Origin: Mesorhizobium sp. B2-3-4
GTDB lineage: Bacteria > Pseudomonadota > Alphaproteobacteria > Rhizobiales > Rhizobiaceae
Reading direction: 5' to 3'
Length of the DNA stretch: 64,000 nucleotides
NCBI RefSeq assembly: GCF_006442315.1
Contig: NZ_VFVY01000010.1
Span: 162,319-226,318 of the forward strand
Below the pieces are notes generated by a model. That model was given only the letters and a program-made list of their open reading frames with translations, did not search any database and was not told the origin of the DNA. The position numbers were made by a program, and so were the translations under genes. Below, piece after piece: positions 26,501 through 37,630 of the stretch; position 1 is the first letter of the stretch; the number at the start of each line of letters is the position of its first letter.

Positions 26501-27044
26501 GGCGATCTTCCTTCAGGGCTATGCCGATCGGGCCGCGCGGCCCGCCGCTGAGGCAGATCAGGCCGTCGCATTGGCCGTCCATCATCTCGGTGGTCAGGTG
26601 CACCGCTTCGCCGGGCGCTGTTTCGAGATAGACGCGGCTGACCAGCCGGACCAGATTGGAATAGCCGGCTTCGGTGGCCGCGATCAGCACCACCGGCCGC
26701 ATATCCGGGCCCTGCCGGCGGCGATCGCGCTGGCCGTCATTGTTCTCGCCGGAAAAGGCGAGCGCGATCTGGCAGCCGATGATCGGCTGGATGCCGTCCT
26801 TCACCGCTTTCTGCGCGAACTCCAGGGCGCCGAACAGATTGTTGGTGTCGGTGACGGCAATGGCCGGCGCTTCGTCCTTCACCGCATGGCCGACGATCTT
26901 GCCGAGCTGCAGAGCGCCCTCGAGCAGCGAATAGGCCGAATGCACGCGCAGATGGACGAACGGGCGCGCCGGCACCTCCGGCCGCGCGGCGGCGATCGCT
27001 GCTTCGCGCTTCAGGGGATCGCGTGGAAGTCTCTCATCCGCCAT
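23517..27044 (-). CDS. dnaE: DNA polymerase III alpha subunit
   Basis: A 1175-residue replicative polymerase. PHP domain at the N-terminus (FVHLRVHSAYSLLEG near 30-44), palm with GRGSGAGSLVAY and catalytic PDFDIDF near 435, the fingers, the tandem HhH region, the beta-clamp-binding region and a C-terminal OB fold (GRLAGTVTSKQERKT near 1018). Length and motifs fit DnaE1, the main replicative enzyme, and not the shorter-context mutagenic DnaE2. Its 5' end lies 107 bases after pccA on the same strand. Confidence 0.97.
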   Translation of the reverse strand: MADERLPRDPLKREAAIAAARPEVPARPFVHLRVHSAYSLLEGALQLGKIVGHAVKDEAPAIAVTDTNNLFGALEFAQKAVKDGIQPIIGCQIALAFSGENNDGQRDRRRQGPDMRPVVLIAATEAGYSNLVRLVSRVYLETAPGEAVHLTTEMMDGQCDGLICLSGGPRGPIGIALKEDRRDLAEARLLTLKAMFGDRLYVELDRVSGYDRMIEKSSIDLAYLHELPLVATNEAFFSSRDEYEAHDALIAIAEGSVVAVDTRRRLSPDNFLRSQADMAQLFADLPEAIDNTIEIALRCSYYPKNRSPILPRFTGGDNADKDAAEKAEAAELARQAREGLDARLALHGPTPGYTVEQYRERLEFELGIIEKMKFPGYFLIVADFIKWAKAQGIPVGPGRGSGAGSLVAYSTTITDIDPLRFSLLFERFLNPDRVSMPDFDIDFCQDRREEVIRYVQQKYGRDQVGQIITFGTLQARAVLRDVGRVLQMPYGQVDKLSKMVPQNPANPVKLADAIANEPRFAEEAEKEPIVQTLLDMAQKLEGLYRHASTHAAGIVIGDRPLSQLVPMYRDPRSDMPVTQFNMKYVEQAGLVKFDFLGLKTLTVLETAVKLIRRRGIDIDLATIPLDDPETYAMLSRGEVVGVFQVESAGMRKALIGMRPDCIEDIIALVALYRPGPMENIPTYNARKHGEEEMASIHPKIDHLVKETQGVIVYQEQVMQIAQELSGYSLGEADLLRRAMGKKIRAEMDKQRERFVSGAVERGVAKPQADFIFDLLAKFADYGFNKSHAAAYAVVSYQTAYLKAHYPVEFLAASMTLDMGNTDKLADFRQDALRLGIEVLAPSVMTSFRPFEVGDNRIYYSMAALKGVGDAAVEHIVAVRGEKPFKSLADFCERVDPKIVGKRVFESLIMAGALDCFGHDRAQMMAGVERMMGLASLAQQNAVSGQADIFGASLGAQSQALNLPATDPWLSADRLHREFQVVGFYLSAHPLDEYKAALQKMRVQNWAEFSAAVKRGASAGRLAGTVTSKQERKTRTGNKMGVVAFSDTSGQYEAVLFSEGLAQYRDLLEAGRSVVITVAAEDRPEGVNLRINSVQSLEDEASRIQKALRIFVRNDGPASMIQSQLTQRGESQVSIIVIKEEAQGEVEIALQGGYRISPQIASAMRAVPGVVEVELV

Positions 27045-27151
27045 GGTTTATCGTGCTGTCCGTAGGGCTTGAGTCGATGGAGATGTATTGTCCGGGACCG
27101 GACGATACCAGTCCAGCACAAACGACTGCCAACCACAGGCTTCCAGCGCGC

Positions 27152-29164
<2,013 letters not shown>

Positions 29165-29409
29165 GCGGGCAGAATTCCCCTCCGGCGGACGGTTCAGTTC
29201 TATGGGCTATGTCGCCATGTCTCAAGTGCCGGCGTCGACGACATCGATGCGGCGACTGCCGCCGCGCTACCGCGCTCCGTGCCGAGCCGATTGCCGGGCG
29301 GTGTGCTGTCTGCGTCAACAAAGCCAATATTTCGTCTCATCTGACTGTTGAAGAGCGAACCAAAACCTGAAAACGTGGGCACAAAAATCGCCTCTGGAGG
29401 AATTGCCTG

Positions 29410-30537
<1,128 letters not shown>

Positions 30538-30602
30538 AGCAAAGCCACACGCCGCAGGCCGGACGCCCGCGACCTCTGTGGTCAACATGGGAGGAAGTCT
30601 AA

Positions 30603-31172
30603 ATGGCGGAAAAACTGCATCATTCGATCGACAACGGTCTGCCGAAGGAGAGCGCAAGCTTTGCCGGCGGCACGCTGGTCTGCGCCTGCACCAGCAAGCC
30701 GGTAAAGGTGAAGGTCAAGGGCCAGATCGCCCACAACCACGCCTGCGGCTGCACCAAGTGCTGGAAGCCTGACGGCGCGGTGTTCTCGGTCGTTGCCGTC
30801 GCCGGCAGCGGCGATGTTAGCGTCACCGAGAATGGCGACAAGCTGAAGGTGGTCGATCCAAGCGCGCTCATCCAACGCCACGCCTGCACGGGCTGCGGCG
30901 TGCACATGTACGGTCCGGTCGAGCGCGACCATCCGTTCAAGGGCCTGTCCTTCATCCATCCCGAGCGTTTCGAGGAGGATGGCTGGTCGCCGCCGGGCTT
31001 CACCGCTTTCGTGTCCTCGATCATCGAATCCGGTGTCGATCCGAAGCGCATGGACGGCATTCGCGCCCAGCTGAAATCGATCGGGCTCGAACCCTATGAC
31101 TGCCTCAATCCGCCATTGATGGACTACATCGCCACCTGGACCGCGAAGAAGTCAGGCGCGCTACCGGCCTGA
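30603..31172 (+). CDS. gfa: S-(hydroxymethyl)glutathione synthase (Gfa)
   Basis: A 189-residue zinc protein that speeds the condensation of formaldehyde with glutathione, giving the substrate of the upstream dehydrogenase. The cysteine set is typical: CACTSKPV, CGCTKCWKP and HACTGCGVHM. Length equals that of Paracoccus-type Gfa. GGAGG six bases or so before the ATG. It is 65 bases after frmA on the same strand, probably one transcript. No esterase gene (frmB/fghA) follows, so S-formylglutathione hydrolase must lie elsewhere. Confidence 0.94.
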   Translation: MAEKLHHSIDNGLPKESASFAGGTLVCACTSKPVKVKVKGQIAHNHACGCTKCWKPDGAVFSVVAVAGSGDVSVTENGDKLKVVDPSALIQRHACTGCGVHMYGPVERDHPFKGLSFIHPERFEEDGWSPPGFTAFVSSIIESGVDPKRMDGIRAQLKSIGLEPYDCLNPPLMDYIATWTAKKSGALPA

Positions 31173-31235
31173 CAAAGTCGGGACTGAGAGATATTGGGGC
31201 CGGACACGTTCCGGCCCCAGCCATTTGGAGAGACA

Positions 31236-31703
31236 ATGCCCGCACCCGCCATCTACGTCGACGCCGACGCCTGTCCGGTCAAGGCCGAGGTCGAGAAGGT
31301 CGCCGAGCGCCATGGTGTCGTGGTCACCTATGTCTCCAATGGCGGCCTGCGCCCATCGCGCGATCCGATGATCCGCAATGTCGTCGTCTCCAAAAGCGCC
31401 GACGCCGCTGATGACTGGATCGTCGAGAATGCCAGGCCCAACGACATCGTGGTGACGTCAGACATTCCGCTTGCCGCCCGCACCGTGGCGCTCGGCGCAC
31501 ATGTGCTGGGACCGACCGGACGTCCTTTCACGCCGGAAACGATCGGCATGGCGGTGGCGATGCGCGACCTCAAGCAGCATCTGCGCGAAACCGGCGAAAG
31601 CAAGGGTTTCAATGCCAGCTTCGCGCCGCAGGACCGCTCGCGCTTCCTCGGCGAACTCGACCGTATCTTGCGGCGCGCACTGAAATCCGCCACACCGGAA
31701 TAG
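31236..31703 (+). CDS. YaiI/YqxD family protein (DUF188)
   Basis: A 155-residue cytosolic protein beginning IYVDADACPVKAEVEKVAE, with VVTSDIPLAARTVALG in the middle. These are the Asp-bearing motifs of the DUF188 family, which has a PIN-like fold and may be a nuclease. No experimental role is known to me. The start at ATG 31236 is supported by GGAGAG upstream; a longer reading from 31194 lacks a ribosome site. Same strand as gfa and the DUF1345 gene. Confidence 0.85.
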   Translation: MPAPAIYVDADACPVKAEVEKVAERHGVVVTYVSNGGLRPSRDPMIRNVVVSKSADAADDWIVENARPNDIVVTSDIPLAARTVALGAHVLGPTGRPFTPETIGMAVAMRDLKQHLRETGESKGFNASFAPQDRSRFLGELDRILRRALKSATPE

Positions 31704-31731
31704 AAACCGGGCGCCGTCCAGGGAGACCGCC

Positions 31732-32409
31732 ATGGCCGCCGAAACTCCGATCGCCAAACCCATGCAGCGCCATATGCTGTTCGCGGTGTCGGCATGTCTC
31801 GGTGCGCTTGCGCTCCTTCTGGCGTTGCTGCTGCACGCCCCCCTTGCCTATTCCATCGGCGCCAATGCGTTTTTCGCCGCTTACGTCGTTCTTGTCGTCA
31901 GCCAGATGCCGAAATTCACCGGCAAATATCTGAGCAAGAACGCGCGCGCCACCGACCAGCCGGTGCTGGTCATCTTCGCCGTGACGCTTGTCGTTGTCGG
32001 CGTCGCGATTGTATCCCTGTTCCTGCTGATCAATCAGAAGGACAAAGGCAATCCCGTCGAACTCGGTTTCGCGCTGCTGTCGATCCCGCTCGGCTGGTTC
32101 ACCATTCACGCCATGGCGGCACTCCACTATGCCCATGTCTATTGGATGGACGGCGATGAGGTGGATGCCGGAACCAAGAAGAAAATCCCCGTGGGCGGCC
32201 TGTTGTTTCCGGGCGACAAACGTCCCGAGGGCTGGGATTTCCTCTACTTCTCTGCCGTCATCGGCATGACGGCGCAGACCGCCGACACCAACATCTCGAC
32301 CACGCATATGCGCTGCGTCGTGCTTGTCCATTCGATCCTGTCGTTCTTCTTCAACACCGTCATCGTCGCAGCGGCCGTCAACCTCGCCGTCAGCCTGGGC
32401 GGTCCGTAA
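31732..32409 (+). CDS. DUF1345 family membrane protein
   Basis: A 225-residue protein with five predicted hydrophobic segments (for example residues 18-37, 41-58, 78-98 and near 195-220). Motifs are HAMAALHYAHVYW and FSAVIGMTAQTADTNI, typical of DUF1345, a family of unknown function. It lies 28 bases after the YaiI gene and 97 bases before the cytochrome b gene. No substrate or partner can be named. Confidence 0.8.
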   Translation: MAAETPIAKPMQRHMLFAVSACLGALALLLALLLHAPLAYSIGANAFFAAYVVLVVSQMPKFTGKYLSKNARATDQPVLVIFAVTLVVVGVAIVSLFLLINQKDKGNPVELGFALLSIPLGWFTIHAMAALHYAHVYWMDGDEVDAGTKKKIPVGGLLFPGDKRPEGWDFLYFSAVIGMTAQTADTNISTTHMRCVVLVHSILSFFFNTVIVAAAVNLAVSLGGP

Positions 32410-32506
32410 TAAATCCGTGATCGGATGAAACATCGGTTTGGATCGCGACGTATCAGGGGGACAATGAACATGTGAGCCAAGCCGAGAGGCCGGGAGACGA
32501 GACAAG

Positions 32507-33388
32507 ATGGAATCGGTTGCCAGAAACCAATCCGACACCGGCCCGGGCGTTCCCGCTTCAACGGAGAGGCCGCTGATCTACCGGCAGTCGCGCTGGACGC
32601 GGCTGACACACTGGCTCTGGGCCATCTCGTTGTTTTTCATGCTGCTTTCCGGCCTGCAGATCTTCAACGCGCGGCCCCAACTCTATATCGGCAAGCAATC
32701 CGGTTTCGGCTACGACAACACCATCTTCGAGATCGGCGCCGAGAACACGAGTGCAGGTCCGCGCGGCTACACCGAAATCTTCGGACACCGCTTCGACACC
32801 ACCGGCGTTCTCGGCTGGTCTGGCCCGGCCGGCAACGAGACGGCGCGTGGCTTTCCATCCTGGGCGACGATCCCCTCCTATTATGACCTCGGCACCGCCC
32901 GCGTGATCCATTTCTTCTTTGCCTGGATCCTGACTACGACCTTGCTCGTCTGGCTGGTCGCCAGCCTGATCAACGGCCATATCCGCCGCGATCTGGCGCC
33001 GCGCCTGGATGACCTCAAGCGTTTGCCGCAGGACATCGCCAACCATGCCAGGCTGAAGTTCCACCACACGCGCGAATACAACACCTTGCAGAAAATGGCC
33101 TATGGCGGCGTGCTGTTCGTGCTTCTGCCGCTGATGATCATCACCGGACTTGCCATGTCGCCCAGCATGAACTCGGTGCTGCCCTTTCTCAACGACCTGC
33201 TCGGCGGCAGGCAGACGGCACGCACCATCCATTTCACCGTCATGGTGCTGCTGGTCGCCTTCTTCATCATTCACATCCTGATGATCCTGGCCGCCGGACC
33301 GGTCAACGAGCTGCGTTCCATCATCACCGGCTGGTACCGCACCGATCCTCCCGCGCATGGCGGCAAGACATCCGAGAGGAGCGCCTGA
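32507..33388 (+). CDS. Cytochrome b subunit (cytochrome b561-like) for the molybdoenzyme
   Basis: A 293-residue membrane protein with four main hydrophobic segments (about 35-55, 128-150, 195-220 and 240-262). Candidate heme-ligand histidines lie in RLTHWLWAISLFF, VIHFFFAWIL, HHTREY and TIHFTVMVLLVAFFIIHIL. It belongs to the prokaryotic cytochrome b561/NiFe-hydrogenase-type cytochrome b family and probably links the quinone pool to the periplasmic molybdoenzyme encoded one base downstream. It is longer than E. coli MsrQ and has an insert around residues 60-115. Confidence 0.87.
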   Translation: MESVARNQSDTGPGVPASTERPLIYRQSRWTRLTHWLWAISLFFMLLSGLQIFNARPQLYIGKQSGFGYDNTIFEIGAENTSAGPRGYTEIFGHRFDTTGVLGWSGPAGNETARGFPSWATIPSYYDLGTARVIHFFFAWILTTTLLVWLVASLINGHIRRDLAPRLDDLKRLPQDIANHARLKFHHTREYNTLQKMAYGGVLFVLLPLMIITGLAMSPSMNSVLPFLNDLLGGRQTARTIHFTVMVLLVAFFIIHILMILAAGPVNELRSIITGWYRTDPPAHGGKTSERSA

Positions 33389-33389
33389 C

Positions 33390-34199
33390 ATGGCGAAATT
33401 CCAGATCAGCCCCAATTTTCAGATCAGTAGAAGAAAATTCCTGACCGCGGCCAGCCTCGGCGCTTCAGGCATCATGCTGTCGGGCTGCGATGCCTTCGAC
33501 AGCCAGCTCAGCATCGGCAGCGGGCTGCGCAGCTTCCTCGAAAACGCCAATGGCCTGACCCACAGGGCTCAAAGGCTGCTCGGCGGCGGCAATTCGCTGG
33601 CGCCGGAATTCACCGAAGCCGATATCCGTCAGCCAATGCGCCCGAACGGCGTGACCGCGCCGGATGACGACGCATACAAGGCCCTGCTCGCCAACAACTT
33701 CGCCGATTGGCGCCTGGAAGTGTCGGGCCTCGTCGAAAGGCCGCTTTCGCTCACCCGCGAGCAGCTCATGAACATGCCGAGCCGCACCCAGATCACCCGC
33801 CATGACTGCGTCGAGGGTTGGAGCTGCATCGCCAAATGGACCGGCACGCCGCTGTCGCTGCTGCTTGACCAGGCGGTGGTCAAGCCGCAGGCCCGCTATG
33901 TCATGTTCCACTGTCTCGACACGATCGACCGCAGCCTGTCGGGCGACATCAAGTATTACGGCACCATCGACCTGGTCGATGCCCGCCACCCCCAGACGAT
34001 CCTTGCCTATGGCGTCAACGGCAAGCCGCTGCCCGTCGAGAACGGCGCGCCGCTGCGCGTGCGCGTCGAGCGCCAGCTCGGCTACAAGATGCCGAAATAT
34101 CTCTACAAAATAGAACTGGTCGACGGCTTCGCCGATGTCGGCGGCGGCCGCGGCGGCTATTGGGAGGACAATGGCTACGACTGGTATGGCGGGATTTGA
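33390..34199 (+). CDS. Molybdopterin-dependent oxidoreductase, sulfite-oxidase fold, Tat-exported lipoprotein-like
   Basis: A 269-residue periplasmic enzyme. The N-terminus has a twin-arginine motif SRRKFL (13-18) and then a lipobox-like LSGC (Cys 33), suggesting a Tat-exported, lipid-anchored protein. The SUOX-type Mo-cofactor domain carries the conserved Cys 140 in RHDCVEGWS, the likely Mo ligand, as in MsrP/YedY. The substrate is not known; oxidised methionine, sulfoxides or other oxyanions are possible. It starts one base after the cytochrome b stop and overlaps the GNAT start. Confidence 0.88.
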   Translation: MAKFQISPNFQISRRKFLTAASLGASGIMLSGCDAFDSQLSIGSGLRSFLENANGLTHRAQRLLGGGNSLAPEFTEADIRQPMRPNGVTAPDDDAYKALLANNFADWRLEVSGLVERPLSLTREQLMNMPSRTQITRHDCVEGWSCIAKWTGTPLSLLLDQAVVKPQARYVMFHCLDTIDRSLSGDIKYYGTIDLVDARHPQTILAYGVNGKPLPVENGAPLRVRVERQLGYKMPKYLYKIELVDGFADVGGGRGGYWEDNGYDWYGGI

Positions 34200-34636
34200 T
34201 GGATGTCCGTATCGAGGCAGAGCATGATCTGTCGCCGATGGATTTGAGTTCGCTCGAAGAGCGTCTCCATCGCGACAACCGGCGTGTAACGAACCGCGAT
34301 GATGACCGGGGACTGGCCTTTGTCATCCGCGACAACAATGGACACGCCATCGCGGTTGCCGCCGGCTATTCCTGGGCGAGCACGTCCGAGCTCACGCTGA
34401 TGTGGGTTGATGAAGTCCATCGCGGCCGCGGCTATGGAAGGCGATTGCTCGAGGCTTTTGTCGCCGAGGCCGCAGATCGCGGCGTTAAGAAGATCTGGGT
34501 CTCCAGCCACGACTTCCAGGCACCAGGCCTCTACGAAAAGGCCGGCTTCGCACGCATGGCCGAGCTCGCGGGATGGCCCGAAGGCCATTCCAACATCATT
34601 CTTTGTAAAACGCTGGCGGCGGATGGTGCGGCTTAG
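34199..34636 (+). CDS. GNAT-family acetyltransferase
   Basis: A 145-residue single-domain N-acetyltransferase with VDEVHRGRGYGRRLLEAF (acetyl-CoA-binding R-x-x-G-x-G) and APGLYEKAGFARM in the last third. The substrate is unknown. Its ATG shares one base with the stop of the molybdoenzyme gene (TGATG), so it is read from the same mRNA. Its TAG stop overlaps, by four bases, the TAA stop of the opposite-strand gene at 34633. Confidence 0.85.
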   Translation: MDVRIEAEHDLSPMDLSSLEERLHRDNRRVTNRDDDRGLAFVIRDNNGHAIAVAAGYSWASTSELTLMWVDEVHRGRGYGRRLLEAFVAEAADRGVKKIWVSSHDFQAPGLYEKAGFARMAELAGWPEGHSNIILCKTLAADGAA

Positions 34637-35634
34637 GCGACCTTGTCGAGCAACGGCTTCAGTGCCGGGTGGATTTCCGGCGAGGCATGCTTGATCAGGG
34701 TCAGCAATGCGCGCTCGTTTTCGTGCAAAGGCCTGTTCGCGCCGATGTGTTCGACCAGCCATCTCGCTTCGCCGGCATCGATCGTCTCGGCGCGGCGGGC
34801 CAGCGCTTCGGCAGCCCTGTTCTTGGCTTCCCATTCGCTTTCTATGTCGCCGGGAGAGCGATAGGCCTCGATAAAGCCGGCAAGACCGCCTGAGACCATG
34901 CGGCTGAAGAAACCGCCGATTTCCGGATCCGCGTGATCGAGGAAGGTTTCCTGGCGCAGCGTCACCTCGCGGGTGGGCGCCTCGTAACCGGCCGAGCACA
35001 TGACGAAATTGGCGATCGCCTTGATGAACAGGTCGTTCCAGGACGGATCGTTGTTGGCCTGGGCTGTCCGCTCGTTGATCTTGAACAGCACCTCGGCCTC
35101 GGCGCGGGTGATGGCGATGTTGCCATCGCCGCCATGGGCATGCAGGATACGGCGCAGAAGCTCGACCTCGGCCTTGGCGATCAGTCCGGGCACCAGCGCA
35201 CCGCCGAGCATCAGCGGTCCCTTGCCGTCGATCACGGCGTTGGCGACCTGTTCCAGCGCGTAGACGCAAAGGCGGCTCGGCGAGGATTTCGCCTCTTCCA
35301 GCACATGGACCAGCAATTCCAGTTCGGTCCGGCTGTCGACCATGCCGTCGCGCGAGATGGTGCGGACCAGCCAGTCGGCATTCTCCTGTGAAATGTAGCC
35401 CGACGGTTTTTCCTGGTGGACGATGTAGTCGGTGACCGCCTCGACGAAGAACGGTGCCCATTCGGCGCACTTATCCCGTGCCGTCTGGTCGAGCGCGAAC
35501 AAGGCCTCGGCTTCGCCTCGTGTCACCACGCCGTCGGCGAACACGTCTCGACGCAGCATCACGACGTCTTCCGACGCGATCCGGTTTTTCGAAGTCAGCC
35601 CCGCCACCGGAGCGCTCATGATCAATTCGCCCAT
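34633..35634 (-). CDS. Unknown protein with an internal duplication
   Basis: A 333-residue soluble protein, no signal peptide or membrane segment. Two similar halves can be seen: residues about 22-72 (VVMLRRDVFADGVVTRGEAEALFALDQT...WAPFFVEAVTDYI) and about 160-210 (VELLRRILHA...ITRAEAEVLFKINERT...WNDLFIKAIANFV), both helix-turn-helix-like units with acidic loops. I do not recognise the family; it may be a distant EF-hand- or TerB-like arrangement. The start at 35634 has GGAAGG upstream. It is divergent from the glycine-cleavage operon. Confidence 0.7.
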   Translation of the reverse strand: MGELIMSAPVAGLTSKNRIASEDVVMLRRDVFADGVVTRGEAEALFALDQTARDKCAEWAPFFVEAVTDYIVHQEKPSGYISQENADWLVRTISRDGMVDSRTELELLVHVLEEAKSSPSRLCVYALEQVANAVIDGKGPLMLGGALVPGLIAKAEVELLRRILHAHGGDGNIAITRAEAEVLFKINERTAQANNDPSWNDLFIKAIANFVMCSAGYEAPTREVTLRQETFLDHADPEIGGFFSRMVSGGLAGFIEAYRSPGDIESEWEAKNRAAEALARRAETIDAGEARWLVEHIGANRPLHENERALLTLIKHASPEIHPALKPLLDKVA

Positions 35635-35745
35635 TTTCCGCCCTTCCCGTCTCATCCGGCGCCAGCCCCAAGGCGCGACACCCCGTCACAATATCAGCGG
35701 TGTCTTGAAAAACCGGCAAACGGCGTGGTTAGCGAAGACTTGTCG

Positions 35746-35830
35746 GAACGATGCATGTCGCCCGAAAATGTGCGGCGGTTTGGAGAACGACATGCATCAA
35801 CAGAGATCTGGAGCGCGAGACGCGCTTAGA
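35746..35830. repeat. Intergenic palindromic repeat (type B)
   Basis: Perfect 11-base inverted repeat GATGCATGTCG (35750-35760) and CGACATGCATC (35788-35798) around a 27-base spacer containing CCCGAAAATG and GGCGGTTTGG. It is followed by a GC-rich GAGCGCGAGACGCGCTTAGAT tail. I recall GCATGTCGCCC...CGACATGCAT elements as abundant in Mesorhizobium intergenic DNA. Upstream of the riboswitch leader. Confidence 0.7.
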
Positions 35831-35908
35831 TGTCGCTGACAGGTGACAAGCCGTCGCGCACGGGCTATGGATGGCGCGTCGAGGGCTCAGGGTTTGAGTC
35901 CTACCTGT

Positions 35909-36088
35909 TTGCGGGAGAGAGCAGCGAGAGCTGCCGCCGAAGGGGAAATCGCCCGAAATCTCTCAGGCAAAAGAACCGTAGACGGGAAAGACACTCTGGA
36001 AAGTCGGGGCTTGCCCCCGCGCCGAAGGTGTAAGCGCCGCTGACAGAGTTCCGGCAGCGCGAGTCTCTCAGGCTTCAGACAGAGGGGC
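35909..36088 (+). promoter_or_regulatory. Tandem glycine riboswitch
   Basis: Two consecutive glycine aptamers of the gcvT type. Aptamer 1 (about 35909-35980) reads GCGGGAGAGAGC at its left and CGCCGAAGGGG and TCTCAGGCAAAAG at the conserved junctions. Aptamer 2 (about 35981-36088) repeats this as GACGGGAAAGACACT, GCGCCGAAGGTGTAAGC, and GTCTCTCAGGC. It ends 50 bases before gcvT and should switch the gcvTHP operon on in glycine. No clear terminator hairpin with T-run follows, so control may be at translation. Confidence 0.93.
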
Positions 36089-36137
36089 ACGGACTGGTCG
36101 CCATCAGCGGCCGATTGCGTGCGACTCTGGAGACGAC

Positions 36138-37238
36138 ATGACGGGCGACAACGACAAACACCTTCCCCTCGAGGATATCCACAAAGCAGCAGGCGCGCGC
36201 TTCGGCGCCTTTGCCGGCTGGTCCATGCCGCTGACCTATCCGGCCGGCGTCATGAAGGAGCACCTTCACACGCGCGAACATGTCGGGCTGTTCGACATCT
36301 CGCATATGAAACTGTTCGAGGTCAGCGGACCGGAAGCGGTCGCGCTGTTGAACCGGGCCTGCCCGCTGGACGCCGGCAGCCTCGAAACCTCGCAGTCGAA
36401 ACTGTCCTTTTTCCTCAACGAGGCGGGCGGCATTCTGGACGACCTGATCGTGACCAGGCTCGGCGACACGAGGTTCATGGTCGTCGCCAATGCCGGCAAT
36501 GCCGTCGCCGACGAAAAGCATTTGCGTGCTCTGGCAACCGGTTTCGACGTCAAGGTCGAGCCGCTTGAGCGTGTCTTCCTCGCCATCCAGGGGCCCGAGG
36601 CCTGGGCCGCGCTTTCCCGGGCCGGCATAGAGACGGGCTCGCTCTTGTTCATGCACGGGGTCGAGCCGCGAAAGAACTGGTTCATGAGCCGGTCCGGCTA
36701 TACCGGCGAAGACGGCTTCGAGATCGGTCTGCCCGAGGCCGACGCAAGAGAACTCGTCGCCAAACTGCTGGACGACGAACGCGTATTGTGGATCGGCCTT
36801 GCCGCGCGCGACAGCCTGCGGCTGGAGGCGGGCCTCTGCCTGCACGGCCAGGACATCACGCCGGAGACCGACCCGGCCGCGGCGGCGCTGATGTGGGCAA
36901 TCCCGAAAGAGATTCGCGCCTCTGGAACCTTCATCGGCGCGGGCGCCTTGCGCGCCGCCGTGGAGCGGGGCTCCGCGCAAAAGCGCGTCGGATTGAAACC
37001 GGAAGGCCGCCAGCCGGTACGGGCGGGCGTGGCGCTTTTCGATGCCGACGGCAACCCGGCCGGCCATGTCACCTCGGGTGGCTTCGGCCCGTCCGCCGAT
37101 CATCCGGTCGCCATGGGTTATGTCGCCACTTCTTTGGCCAAGCCCGGAACGCGCCTTTTCGCCGACGTGCGCGGCACGAAAATACCCATCGATATCAATT
37201 CTCTGCCTTTCACACCTCATCGCTACCGCAAAGGATAG
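36138..37238 (+). CDS. gcvT: Glycine cleavage system T protein (aminomethyltransferase)
   Basis: A 366-residue folate-dependent enzyme that takes the aminomethyl group from lipoyl-H protein and gives methylene-tetrahydrofolate and ammonia. Visible family signatures are FAGWSMPLTYPAGVMKEHLH near the N-terminus, LFDISHMKLFEV, SRSGYTGEDGFEI in the middle and RDSLRLEAGLCLHGQD. Full length. First gene of gcvT-gcvH-gcvP, downstream of the glycine riboswitch; TGGAGAC upstream of the ATG. Confidence 0.97.
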   Translation: MTGDNDKHLPLEDIHKAAGARFGAFAGWSMPLTYPAGVMKEHLHTREHVGLFDISHMKLFEVSGPEAVALLNRACPLDAGSLETSQSKLSFFLNEAGGILDDLIVTRLGDTRFMVVANAGNAVADEKHLRALATGFDVKVEPLERVFLAIQGPEAWAALSRAGIETGSLLFMHGVEPRKNWFMSRSGYTGEDGFEIGLPEADARELVAKLLDDERVLWIGLAARDSLRLEAGLCLHGQDITPETDPAAAALMWAIPKEIRASGTFIGAGALRAAVERGSAQKRVGLKPEGRQPVRAGVALFDADGNPAGHVTSGGFGPSADHPVAMGYVATSLAKPGTRLFADVRGTKIPIDINSLPFTPHRYRKG

Positions 37239-37243
37239 ACCAC

Positions 37244-37612
37244 ATGGCAAAGACCTATTTCACATCGGATCATGAATGGCTGAGCGTCGAGGCCGGCATC
37301 GCCACGGTCGGCATCACCGACTATGCGCAGGAGCAGCTCGGCGATCTCGTCTTTGTCGAACTGCCTGAGCCCGGCCGCAAGCTTGCCAAGGGCGACACCG
37401 CCGTGGTGGTCGAATCCGTCAAGGCGGCCTCGGATGTCTACGCGCCGGTCGATGGTGAAATCACCGAGGCCAACGGCACGCTGTCGTCCGATCCGTCGCT
37501 GGTCAACTCGGCCGCTTCAGGCGCCGGCTGGCTGTGGAAGATGAAGCTCGCCGACGAAAGCCAGCTCGCCGGCCTCATGGATGAGGCCGCCTACAAAGCC
37601 CATATCGGCTGA
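37244..37612 (+). CDS. gcvH: Glycine cleavage system H protein
   Basis: A 122-residue lipoyl carrier shuttling the aminomethyl intermediate between P, T and L proteins. Lipoyl-lysine is K60 in VVESVKAASD, with the typical TVGITDYAQEQLGDLVFVELP strand pattern before it and GWLWKMKL near the end. Canonical length. Starts five bases after the gcvT stop. Confidence 0.98.
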   Translation: MAKTYFTSDHEWLSVEAGIATVGITDYAQEQLGDLVFVELPEPGRKLAKGDTAVVVESVKAASDVYAPVDGEITEANGTLSSDPSLVNSAASGAGWLWKMKLADESQLAGLMDEAAYKAHIG

Positions 37613-37630
37613 TATCAGGACGTGATTGAC

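Noticed and set aside
24051..27065. Very long open frame antisense to dnaE on the plus strand
   Set aside because: It mirrors the codon pattern of dnaE, is rich in His/Arg/Gln and has no recognisable domain. High-GC genes commonly give such antisense frames.
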